In this document: one piece after another, positions 16,738 to 23,556 of the stretch | Layout of the letters: each line of letters begins with the position of its first letter | Position numbering within the stretch: position 1 is the first letter of the stretch | Source of the DNA: Modestobacter sp. VKM Ac-2977 | Lineage (GTDB): Bacteria > Actinomycetota > Actinomycetes > Mycobacteriales > Geodermatophilaceae | Assembly: GCF_026968045.1 (NCBI RefSeq) | Contig: NZ_JAPVBQ010000001.1 | Span: 1-64,000 of the forward strand | Direction of reading: 5' to 3' | Length of the DNA: 64,000 nt | Notes under the pieces: generated by a model | What the model saw: the letters and a program-made list of their open reading frames with translations, nothing else | Databases searched by the model: none | What the model was told of the DNA's origin: nothing | Made by a program: the position numbers and the translations under genes

Positions 16738-16920
16738 TCAGTGGCTGGGCTGCGGGCTGCGTGCGCCCACGATGTCGGCGACCTTCAGGTCGGCGGGCAG
16801 GCCGACCAGGTGGTCGGTGAAGGGGGCACGCTCATCGGCCATGCGGACGCACCCGCCGATGACGAGTGCGACGACTCCGGACACGGCGGCCCACGACAGG
16901 GCGACGACAGCGACGATCAC
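16738..16920 (-). CDS. Small single-helix membrane protein
   Basis: A 60-residue frame from a GTG: one hydrophobic helix (VIVAVVALSWAAVSGVVALV) followed by the polar tail CVRMADERAPFTDHLVGLP. The helix plus R-x-ADER arrangement resembles the N-terminus of the membrane protein at 12302 (LRIADERSRAQ). It has a hairpin right after its stop and is divergent from the membrane protein at 17069. No named family is recognised. Confidence 0.5.
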   Translation of the reverse strand: MIVAVVALSWAAVSGVVALVIGGCVRMADERAPFTDHLVGLPADLKVADIVGARSPQPSH

Positions 16921-17068
16921 ATGTACTTCGTACTGGTCAGAGGCGCTGGTCAGGCCGCTGTTCGCACGGCAGAACCTGACCAAGCTCGGTGATCGCCGTT
17001 GGGGGATCGCGTGCGGAGGACGCCCGGCGGTCGTGCGGATGACACAGGTGGGTCGGGAGGATGGTCCT

Positions 17069-17728
17069 GTGACGGGCGAGGTGTCGGGACCGCGGCCGTC
17101 ACCGCCGGGCGAGCGCCCGCGTCCGGCCCCGTGGGTGCTGGCCCCGGCGGCGTTCGGCGGGGTGCTGTTCACCGTCGGGCTGCTGGTCGAGGTGCGCTGT
17201 GCGGTGGGCCGGTGCCCGGCCGCCGGGTGGTCCCGGTCCGTCGCGCTGGACGGGGCAGGTGCGCTGCCGCGGCTGTTCACGGCCGCGGTGTTCCTGGCCG
17301 TCTGGCTGCTGGCCGCGCTCGCCGCGGTCCGGTCGACGGGGTGGGCGCGGTCGTGGTGGGCGGCGGTCGTGGGTGTCGGCGTCGTGCTCGGGACCGCGAA
17401 GGCGGTCAGCGCCTCGTCGACGGTGGAGCAGGGCGGCGGTGAGTACACGACGCTGGTCGGGGGCGTGCTGCTGTCGGTGATCGGCCTGCCGCTGCTGTGG
17501 CGGGCCGGACGACGCTGGGCGGTGCGCGGCGCGACCCCGGTGACGCTGGCGTTGGCCGGCTGCGGGGTCACGGTGTTGGGGCTGGACCAGGTGACTGAGG
17601 CGGTGAGGTCGGTGTCGTCCTCTCCGGTGGCGTTCGCGGTGGCGACCTCCGTGGAGGAGGGCGGGGAGGCGATGGCCGCCCTGCTGCTGCTGGCCGCGAC
17701 GTCGGCTTGGCGACCCCGGCGGACCTGA
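17069..17728 (+). CDS. Membrane protein, paralogue of the protein at 12302
   Basis: A 219-residue protein with five or six predicted helices. GTG 17069 was chosen because GGAGG lies 8 bases upstream; an ATG at 17039 is an alternative. The last helix carries VATSVEEGGEAMAALLLL, matching VATFVEESGEVVGAVAVL in the 12302 protein, and the preceding PR(L/M)-x-helix, WW pair and lysine are also shared in order. Function unknown. It is convergent with the PKD-like gene. Confidence 0.75.
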   Translation: MTGEVSGPRPSPPGERPRPAPWVLAPAAFGGVLFTVGLLVEVRCAVGRCPAAGWSRSVALDGAGALPRLFTAAVFLAVWLLAALAAVRSTGWARSWWAAVVGVGVVLGTAKAVSASSTVEQGGGEYTTLVGGVLLSVIGLPLLWRAGRRWAVRGATPVTLALAGCGVTVLGLDQVTEAVRSVSSSPVAFAVATSVEEGGEAMAALLLLAATSAWRPRRT

Positions 17729-17755
17729 CGCGTGGTCCATGCCCCGCTGGGGCTG

Positions 17756-18655
17756 TCAGTCGTAGGGACTGGTGAGCACCGAGCGGGCCTGGCGGACGGT
17801 GAAGGTGGCCGGCGCACCGTCGGTGGTCGTGGTGCCGGGGACGTCGGCGCTCACCCCGCCGTCGACCGAGTAGGTCGCGCCCCAGGTGGTGGTGAGGGAG
17901 GCCGTGTAGGTGCCCGAGGAGTACTCGTGGCTGATCGTGTGGTCGGGGTAGGGGGCGCCCGGGTCGGTGGTGGTCAGGGTCGTCCCGTCGCCGGTGCGCC
18001 AGGTGTAGCCCACCGCGTTCGCGGTGATCAGGACGTCGAACCCGCGGATGTCGACCGTGAAGGTCTGGGTCGTCGGGCTGTCGGTGAAGAAGATGACCGG
18101 CAGGCCGACCAGCGCCTCGCCCGGTGGCTGCTGGCGGGTGGTCAGCTGGGGGAGTGGCAGCGTCTCGAAGTAACGGAAGACCTCCGCCGGCGACGGCGGC
18201 GGATTCAGGTCCGTGACATCGACACAGGCAGTTCCCTCGGTCACCAAAGGTCCGTACTCATCGCCCACTTCAGTGCCGGACGGAATGGGCAACTCGTCTA
18301 CGGGGCCAGTCGTCAATAAAACTCTGCGGTGTTGGACTAAGTAATACTGAATGATTCGTCCATCGATGGTTGGGCACGTCGCAGCCCCAGGAATGCAGGC
18401 GCCTACAGTGTCGTCTGAAACCTGGCACGACGTGCGCAGATACCATCGGTATGGCTGCCCTGGCGGGGGTGTTGAAGTGGTCGCCCGACGCACGCTCGTT
18501 GAGTCGGCGGCGGCAAGGTAACTTGCGACCAGTGCGCCGGGGGCCGTTGAAACGTCCGGGCATGACGCTCTACGACACTCGGCACTAAAGGCGTCGGTCA
18601 CGGAGAGAGCGAGGAGCACTACGGCAACCGCGACGGAGGCAACTAGTCGGCGCAT
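17756..18655 (-). CDS. Secreted PKD-domain-like protein
   Basis: A 299-residue protein with a signal peptide (MRRLVASVAVAVVLLALSVTDAFSA). The C-terminal half has PKD-like strands: GYTWRTGDGTTLTTTDPGAPYPDHTISHEYSSGTY is broken here as the W-x-T/F-G-D-G motif followed by the HEY-x-x-x-G-x-Y pattern typical of PKD folds. Four early cysteines may form disulfides. It starts 3 bases after the stop of the DUF6318-like lipoprotein, so the two form an operon. The N-terminal third is encoded in visibly AT-richer DNA than the window average. Likely an extracytoplasmic binding or structural protein. Confidence 0.8.
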   Translation of the reverse strand: MRRLVASVAVAVVLLALSVTDAFSAECRRASCPDVSTAPGALVASYLAAADSTSVRRATTSTPPPGQPYRWYLRTSCQVSDDTVGACIPGAATCPTIDGRIIQYYLVQHRRVLLTTGPVDELPIPSGTEVGDEYGPLVTEGTACVDVTDLNPPPSPAEVFRYFETLPLPQLTTRQQPPGEALVGLPVIFFTDSPTTQTFTVDIRGFDVLITANAVGYTWRTGDGTTLTTTDPGAPYPDHTISHEYSSGTYTASLTTTWGATYSVDGGVSADVPGTTTTDGAPATFTVRQARSVLTSPYD

Positions 18656-18658
18656 GGG

Positions 18659-19237
18659 TTATCCGAGCGTCAACTCTGTGACCATCCAAGACGCTATGCC
18701 CTTGTTCCAAGTGAGCACTGATCCAGACTGTAGGTCATCGAGCGCGGGGAATGACAAACCCGGTACGGGTTGCCCGTTAGAGTTCTCTATGGCGAGTTCT
18801 TCTTGGTCAATCACAAATGCCGACTCCGCCTGTCCGGGCGTCGAAAGCGTCGCTTCTAGACTGCTTGTGACACTGAGGCGGCCACCGACATAGCGGTAGC
18901 CGGCGAGTGCGTCGGCGTCAGTCTCGTCAGCGATGCGGTCACAGGTCGCGCAGTCGCGAGACAGTTGGCGAAGGAATTGCGGGTCCATGTCTGAGTTCGT
19001 GTGATTGATTAACTCCACGTAGTACCGGATGAAGGCTGCTGCGCCGGCTTCGGTCTGTTCGCGGGCTTCGGGGGGCATGGGGAGGTCGGGTGGGCCGAGG
19101 GGTGGGAGTGCCTCGCTGGTCTCGGCCGCTGACGGGGACGCCTCGGGCAGGGTCTCGTTCGCCGTCTCTCCGCGTGAGCAGCCGCTGAGCACGGCGATCG
19201 CCACGGCCGCTGCCACAGCTGCTCGAACCGGCCGCAT
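18659..19237 (-). CDS. DUF6318-like lipoprotein
   Basis: A 192-residue protein starting MRPVRAAVAAAVAIAVLSGC, with a lipobox LSGC giving a predicted lipid-anchored cysteine. The ATG at 19237 has GGGAGG about 7 bases upstream, better than the GTG/ATG start 21 bases earlier. After a Ser/Glu/Pro linker, the domain PPEAREQTEAGAAAFIRYYV matches the start of actinobacterial DUF6318 proteins; QLSRDCATCDRIAD carries two cysteines. Function unknown. It is upstream of and probably co-transcribed with the PKD-like protein, and the pair has lower GC than its neighbours. Confidence 0.8.
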   Translation of the reverse strand: MRPVRAAVAAAVAIAVLSGCSRGETANETLPEASPSAAETSEALPPLGPPDLPMPPEAREQTEAGAAAFIRYYVELINHTNSDMDPQFLRQLSRDCATCDRIADETDADALAGYRYVGGRLSVTSSLEATLSTPGQAESAFVIDQEELAIENSNGQPVPGLSFPALDDLQSGSVLTWNKGIASWMVTELTLG

Positions 19238-19330
19238 GCGTCGTCCTCCCTGCGCCACCCGACTGAAGTCGTGAGGAGAGTACGCAGGTCAGCGGCTCGC
19301 CGCGTCGCCCATAAGGTCGAACTGTGGACG

Positions 19331-19367
19331 CTAGTGCTCTGGTGCAGCCGTGCAGCCAGAGCACTAG
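19331..19367. repeat. Dispersed palindromic repeat, family 1, copy A
   Basis: CTAGTGCTCTGG at 19331-19342 and CCAGAGCACTAG at 19356-19367 are perfect 12-base arms around 13 bases. A 29-base core (19334-19362) matches a second palindrome at 53490-53518 in both length and arm sequence GTGCTCTGGT/CCAGAGC. It lies in a 255-base gap between the DUF6318 start and the PAP2 stop. It may act as a terminator for PAP2, but its repetition suggests a repetitive element. Confidence 0.6.
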
Positions 19368-19492
19368 TACGGCCGGATGCAGTGCCCGGTCAGGCGGTGG
19401 CGACCGTGGGTCAGTCGGTGGCGACCGCGCCCAACGTGGCTCGGTCGTGTCCTACCGGCGTGGCCGGCGGGGCTGGCGACACATCGCGTCGG

Positions 19493-20035
19493 TCACCCGG
19501 AGGTCGGCTGGGTGGGGACCGTCCGCCAGTGCCGGCTGGCAAGTGCGACGCCGAAGCCCAACGCCATCCCGGCGAGCACGTCCCCCGGGTAGTGCACGCC
19601 CACGTGCACCCGTGAGTAGCCCACGCCGAGCGCCAGCGGCGCGATCAACGCCCCGGTCGCCGGGCTCTCCAGCGCGACCCCCGTGGCAAAGGCCGCCGCG
19701 GACGCCGAGTGTCCGCTGGGGAAGGACGAGGTGTGCGGAGCCCGGCGCAGCGCCCGCTCGCCTTGCGTGGCCGCCAGGTCTGGCCGGACACGGCTGAACA
19801 CCCGCTTGGCGACGGCGTTCACCAGCGCGCTCGACACGGCCATCGACCCCAGCCCGCGCACGGCGGCGCGGCGCGGCTGCCCGGGCCGTAACGCAAGGAC
19901 GACCCCGATCAAGGCCCAGAGCTTGCCGTGGTCCGCCGTGGTCGACAGCCGGCGCAGCCACCGGTCGACCGGCGTCGCGGGCAGTCGGCCCACGCGTTCG
20001 AGGAGCAGCGCGTCCCAGTGGCGGGGATGGAGCAC
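19493..20035 (-). CDS. PAP2 family phosphatase
   Basis: A 180-residue protein from a GTG start. The three PAP2 signature motifs are complete: KRVFSRVRPD (K-x6-RP), SFPSGHSASA (PSGH) and SRVHVGVHYPGDVLAG (SR-x5-H-x3-D). Hydrophobic helices flank these. The family dephosphorylates lipid phosphates such as undecaprenyl pyrophosphate or phosphatidic acid at the membrane. It follows the CGNR regulator gene by 9 bases on the same strand, so it is probably co-transcribed with it. Confidence 0.9.
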   Translation of the reverse strand: MLHPRHWDALLLERVGRLPATPVDRWLRRLSTTADHGKLWALIGVVLALRPGQPRRAAVRGLGSMAVSSALVNAVAKRVFSRVRPDLAATQGERALRRAPHTSSFPSGHSASAAAFATGVALESPATGALIAPLALGVGYSRVHVGVHYPGDVLAGMALGFGVALASRHWRTVPTQPTSG

Positions 20036-20044
20036 CCGCCGTCC

Positions 20045-20575
20045 TCAGGTTCGCTGGCGGGCGCGGTACGCGGCCACCGTCGAGCGGCTCGCGCAGGTGT
20101 TCGAGCAGTACCGCCGGCTGGCGTTGCGCGAGGTGTCGACGTACACGTGCCCGCAGCCCTCGGCCGAGCAGACGCCCAGACGCTGCCAGCCGTGCTGCAC
20201 CACCACCTGGGACAGGCCCATCGCCACCGTCGTCGTCAGCTGCTCGACCACACCGGCGTCGGGGCGGGCGTAGTGCAGGTGCAGCTCGCCGTCGTGGTCG
20301 GTGGCATAGGGCTTCGGGGAGGCCAGGGCCAGCAGGGCGTTCAGGTGCGCCATCACCTCCGGTTCGCTGTCGGCCTCGGCGACGTCGCGCACCAGGGACG
20401 ACGTCTGCGCCACCGCGCCGGCCTCGGCGGGGCGCAGCTCCAGCGCCGTTCCGGCGGTGAACCACTCGTCGTGGGCGTCGAGGAACACCCGCACCCAGTC
20501 CGGGTCGTCGCGGTCGGCGTTGGCCAGGTCGATGGCCAGTTCGACGGCGTTCGACCCGTAGGTGTCGTAGTCCAT
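20045..20575 (-). CDS. CGNR zinc-finger (ABATE-domain) transcriptional regulator
   Basis: A 176-residue protein. The N-terminal helical domain (AVELAIDLANADRDDPD) is the ABATE-type sensory region. The C-terminus contains the CGNR-like zinc-finger pattern: CSAEGCGHVYVDTSRNASRRYCSNTC, shown here as C-x4-C followed by C-x3-C with the N-x-SRRYCS signature. These proteins act as local transcription regulators. It is divergent from an MFS exporter, with an 11-base-arm inverted repeat between them, indicating auto-regulation and control of the exporter (inference). Confidence 0.88.
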   Translation of the reverse strand: MDYDTYGSNAVELAIDLANADRDDPDWVRVFLDAHDEWFTAGTALELRPAEAGAVAQTSSLVRDVAEADSEPEVMAHLNALLALASPKPYATDHDGELHLHYARPDAGVVEQLTTTVAMGLSQVVVQHGWQRLGVCSAEGCGHVYVDTSRNASRRYCSNTCASRSTVAAYRARQRT

Positions 20576-20611
20576 TTGACTCCCTACTCGTTGGTCCGTA
20601 ACCTCCGGGAC

Positions 20612-20645
20612 CTGTAGGCGGTGAACATCATCTGACCGCCTACAG
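20612..20645. promoter_or_regulatory. Operator-like inverted repeat between regulator and exporter
   Basis: CTGTAGGCGGT (20612-20622) and ACCGCCTACAG (20635-20645) are perfect 11-base arms with a 12-base AT-richer spacer. It lies 37 bases from the regulator start and 36 from the MFS start, the expected place for a shared operator. Binding by the CGNR protein is inferred. Confidence 0.7.
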
Positions 20646-20680
20646 ATTCCCCATCTCGCACGTCTCGAAGTGAGCCAGTC

Positions 20681-21889
20681 ATGCGTTCGTACCTCGCCGT
20701 GTGGCGGTTGCCGTCCGCCCCGGTCCTCCTGCTCGCCGGGTTCGCCGGGCGGCTGCCGTCCTCCATGGTGCCGCTCGCACTGCTGCTCATGGTGCAGGAA
20801 CAGACCGGGTCGTACGCGATCGCCGGCGGTGTCTCGGCCACGTACGGCATCGCCACCGCGGTGATGGCCCCGGTGCTGGGGCGGCTGGCCGACCGGCGCA
20901 GCCCCCGCCTGGTGCTGTTCGTCCAGTCCGTGGGCTACCCGCTGCTGCTGGCGCTCGTGGCCGCCGCCGTCCTGGGCCGTGCGCCGCTGCCGTGGGTGTT
21001 CGCCGCCGCGGCCGCGGTCGGGGCCAGCACCCCGCTGGTCTCCGGCACGGTGCGGGCGCTCTGGTCGCGGGTCGACGTCCGCGTCCGCCCCACCGCCTAC
21101 GCCCTGGACGCGACCGCCACCGAGCTGGTGTTCGTGGCCGGCCCCACCCTGGTCGCGGCGCTGACGTTCCTCGCCGGCCCGGCGATCGCCCTCGGCCTCG
21201 CCGGCGTGCTCGGCGTCCTCGGTGCCCTGGGGATCGCCACGAGCGCACCGATGCGTGCCTGGCGGCCGGTGGTCGCGGAGTCGCGGCGGCTGCTGTCGAC
21301 GGTGACCACGCCGGGCATGCCGCGCGTCCTGCTCAGCGGCACCGCACTGATGTTCGGCGTCGGCGGGCTCGAGGTCGCGGTGCCGGCGTTCGCCGACGAC
21401 GCCGGGTCGCCCGGCATCTCCGGCCTGCTGCTGGCCGTGTGGGCACTGGGCTCGGCCGGGGGCGGACTCTGGTTCGGCGCCCGCGTGGTCAGCGCCTCGC
21501 TGCCCCGCCAGTACCGCTGGTGCCTGCTGGGCGTGACGATCGGACTCGCGCCGCTGGCCGCCATCTCCGACCCGTGGGTGCTGGGCGCGCTGCTCTTCCT
21601 CGGCGGGACGGCGATCGCCCCCACCCTCACGGTGCAGAGCTCGCTCGTCGGGTCGATCGCCCCCGCGTCGGCGGTCACCGAGGCGTTCACCTGGCTGTCG
21701 ACCGTGACCTTCGGTGCCTCGGCGATCGGTGCTGCGGTCGGTGGCGCGCTGATCGAGACCTCGGCCGGGGTGGCCGGTGCTCTGGTGATGGCCACCGGCG
21801 CCGCCGCGCTGGCCGTGGCGGTCACGCTCCTGCCCGGGCGCCGTCCCGACCTGCCCGCCGAGCCCCGGCGCGAGGCCGTCCCGGCCTGA
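20681..21889 (+). CDS. MFS transporter (drug/metabolite efflux-like)
   Basis: A 402-residue protein with 12 predicted helices, starting MRSYLAVWRLPSAPVLLLAG. The loop between helices 2 and 3 (GRLADRRSPRLVL) is the MFS motif A. The closest general type is the proton-driven exporter group with 12 helices. Divergent CGNR regulator and inverted repeat point to inducible expression. The substrate cannot be inferred. A terminator hairpin follows 5 bases after its stop. Confidence 0.88.
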   Translation: MRSYLAVWRLPSAPVLLLAGFAGRLPSSMVPLALLLMVQEQTGSYAIAGGVSATYGIATAVMAPVLGRLADRRSPRLVLFVQSVGYPLLLALVAAAVLGRAPLPWVFAAAAAVGASTPLVSGTVRALWSRVDVRVRPTAYALDATATELVFVAGPTLVAALTFLAGPAIALGLAGVLGVLGALGIATSAPMRAWRPVVAESRRLLSTVTTPGMPRVLLSGTALMFGVGGLEVAVPAFADDAGSPGISGLLLAVWALGSAGGGLWFGARVVSASLPRQYRWCLLGVTIGLAPLAAISDPWVLGALLFLGGTAIAPTLTVQSSLVGSIAPASAVTEAFTWLSTVTFGASAIGAAVGGALIETSAGVAGALVMATGAAALAVAVTLLPGRRPDLPAEPRREAVPA

Positions 21890-21894
21890 TCGAC

Positions 21895-21924
21895 GGCGGC
21901 TCCCGACCCCGGTTGGGAGCCGCC
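21895..21924 (+). terminator. Intrinsic-type terminator of the MFS gene
   Basis: GGCGGCTCCC (21895-21904) and GGGAGCCGCC (21915-21924) are perfect 10-base arms with a 10-base loop, 5 bases after the MFS stop. It overlaps the candidate -35 of the downstream tRNA promoter. Confidence 0.7.
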
Positions 21925-21942
21925 CGCACGCGCTGGTAACCT
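21913..21942 (+). promoter_or_regulatory. Candidate promoter for the tRNA-Ser/tRNA-Arg pair
   Basis: TTGGGA at 21913-21918 and TAACCT at 21937-21942 are separated by 18 bases and lie about 36 bases upstream of the first tRNA. The -10 matches the actinobacterial TAnnnT pattern. Confidence 0.4.
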
Positions 21943-21977
21943 TTCCCCTCGGTGGTTCCGGGGCAACCCGGTCCCCG

Positions 21978-22066
21978 GGAGGCTTCGCCTAGTCCGGTCT
22001 ATGGCGCCGCACTGCTAATGCGGTTTGGGTTAATCCCCATCCCGGGTTCAAATCCCGGAGCCTCCG
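21978..22066 (+). tRNA. tRNA-Ser (anticodon GCT)
   Basis: The acceptor stem GGAGGCT (21978-21984) pairs with AGCCTCC (22059-22065), with G as discriminator at 22066. The anticodon loop CTGCTAA (22012-22018) sits on a CCGCA/TGCGG stem, giving anticodon GCT for AGC/AGT codons. A long variable arm is present, as expected of a type II tRNA. The T-loop region GGGTTCAAATCCC is intact. CCA is not encoded. Confidence 0.96.
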
Positions 22067-22089
22067 CGCGACAACTGAACACGCACCAC

Positions 22090-22162
22090 GCGCCCGTAGC
22101 TCAACGGATAGAGCATCTGACTACGGATCAGAAGGTTAGGGGTTCGAGTCCCTTCGGGCGCA
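22090..22162 (+). tRNA. tRNA-Arg (anticodon ACG)
   Basis: The acceptor stem GCGCCCG (22090-22096) pairs with CGGGCGC (22155-22161), discriminator A at 22162. The anticodon loop CTACGGA (22121-22127) on a TCTGA/TCAGA stem gives ACG, which is normally deaminated to ICG by TadA, whose gene is at 53557. The GGTTCGAGTCC T-arm is intact. CCA is not encoded. It is 23 bases from the tRNA-Ser. Confidence 0.96.
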
Positions 22163-22184
22163 CGTCTGGTTGAGACAGCACCAC

Positions 22185-22212
22185 GGCCCCGCACTCCTCG
22201 GAGTGCGGGGCC
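22185..22212. terminator. Bidirectional terminator hairpin
   Basis: GGCCCCGCACTCC (22185-22197) pairs with GGAGTGCGGGGCC (22200-22212): a perfect 13-base stem with a minimal loop, placed between the tRNA pair and the stop of the convergent heme oxygenase gene. Confidence 0.8.
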
Positions 22213-22232
22213 GCAGTGTTCTCCGGGGCGGT

Positions 22233-22904
22233 TCAGGCCGGGGTGGGCCCGCCCGTCCCGTGCCGCGCGCCGAGGTCGGCGAAGACGTCGGCGTTGAGCC
22301 GGAAGGCCAGCGACACCTCGGCGATCACCCGGTCCTGTTCCGCCGCGCTCCACGGTGCGGCGTCGAGCGAGGCCCGGTAGGCGTCCTTGAACGGCTTGGG
22401 CTTGGGGATCTGGTCGAACACGTAGAACCGCACGCCGTCCTGCTCCAGCCCGAAGGTGCGGCCGACCAGTCGGCGGATGATCTGCCCGCCCGACAGGTCG
22501 CCGAGGTAGCGCAGGTAGTGGTGGGCCACCAACCCGGCCGGCCAGTCGAAGGCGACCTCCCGCAACCGGGCCACATACCGCTCCGTGGCCGGCAGGACCG
22601 CCCCCTCGCTCCGCCACCCCGGCCCCAGCAGGAAGGCCAGGTCGGCTTCCAGCGCGGGCAGCCGGACCAGCCCCGGGTGCAGGAACGGGCGCACCTCGGG
22701 GGAGTCGGCCTGGGCCACGGCCGCCTCCTCCAGCACCGCGTAGACGGCGTGGGTCTGGGTGAGCAGGTCCGCGTAGGCGGTGCGGGGGAGCTCCCCGGCG
22801 AGCAGTGCGGTGACGAACCCCGAGGCCTCCGCCGCGGTGTGGTCGGCCTGCGTCGCCTCCTTGAGCCGGACGGCGAACCCGGGTGGCGTGAGGGTGCTGG
22901 TCAT
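22233..22904 (-). CDS. hmuO: Heme oxygenase (biliverdin-forming)
   Basis: A 223-residue all-helical protein of the HO family. The proximal heme ligand region LKEATQADHTAAEASGF contains the expected His (about residue 21), and the distal helix carries YLRYLGDLSGGQIIRRL, the GDLSGG motif characteristic of heme oxygenases. It degrades heme to biliverdin, CO and Fe2+ using electron donors, commonly for iron acquisition. No heme uptake genes are adjacent. The symbol is by analogy with the corynebacterial enzyme. Confidence 0.93.
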   Translation of the reverse strand: MTSTLTPPGFAVRLKEATQADHTAAEASGFVTALLAGELPRTAYADLLTQTHAVYAVLEEAAVAQADSPEVRPFLHPGLVRLPALEADLAFLLGPGWRSEGAVLPATERYVARLREVAFDWPAGLVAHHYLRYLGDLSGGQIIRRLVGRTFGLEQDGVRFYVFDQIPKPKPFKDAYRASLDAAPWSAAEQDRVIAEVSLAFRLNADVFADLGARHGTGGPTPA

Positions 22905-22961
22905 CGGTGGGGCTCTCCGGTCGTCGTCACGAGTGTGGGCGGGTGCGGTGCGCGTCCGTGC

Positions 22962-23381
22962 TCAGCGGGGGCGCAGCACGGTCTTCGTCACCTGGCCGGC
23001 GGCGACCAGCACCCCGTCGACGCTCGCCTCGGCGCGCAGGAACGCCACCGACCGGCCGAGCCGCAGCAGTGTGCCGGTCAGTCGCAGCTCTGCGCCCGGC
23101 TGCACCGCCCGCAGCAGCGAGCTGGTCGCGTCGTGCGTCACCGCGTTCTCGCCCGGACCCAGGTGGGGGAGCAGGTGGACGTAGGCGGCGACGTCCAACA
23201 GAGCCGCCACCAGCCCACCGTGCAGCACCCCGCCGTTGTTCAGCGTCGGCGGCCCGACCGGCAGGACCAGGCCGGCCGCGGGGTCGGCCTGGTCGGCGAG
23301 CCGCAGGCCGAGCCAGGCGTGCAACGGGACGTCGAGCACGCCCTGGACCCGTTCGGTCAGCAGCTCCTGCGCAGCGGTCAC
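22962..23381 (-). CDS. PaaI-type hotdog-fold thioesterase
   Basis: A 139-residue protein from GTG 23381. [20 protein letters not shown] is the HGG motif with the following helix of hotdog thioesterases. Strands [31 protein letters not shown] follow, as in the PaaI family. Such enzymes hydrolyse acyl-CoA thioesters in the cytoplasm. A second PaaI-type protein lies at 51823. The frame extends far upstream, but conserved sequence starts here. Confidence 0.85.
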   Translation of the reverse strand: MTAAQELLTERVQGVLDVPLHAWLGLRLADQADPAAGLVLPVGPPTLNNGGVLHGGLVAALLDVAAYVHLLPHLGPGENAVTHDATSSLLRAVQPGAELRLTGTLLRLGRSVAFLRAEASVDGVLVAAGQVTKTVLRPR

Positions 23382-23556
23382 CGAGCGACCGTACGGCCCG
23401 GACGGGCGCGCCGCCGCGCCCCTCCGGCGGCACCGCGAACATGACGATCGCGTTGAGAAGTGGCGATGGTGTGCATGGGCCGGGCATCCCGGAGCACCGT
23501 GGGGGACAACCCACCGTGGCCGGCGGGCGGAAGTCGGCTGCCCAGCGTCGGAAGAG

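Noticed and set aside
21978-22162. tRNA genes as an integration site for a genomic island
   Set aside because: No integrase, direct-repeat att copy or foreign gene block is seen beside them.
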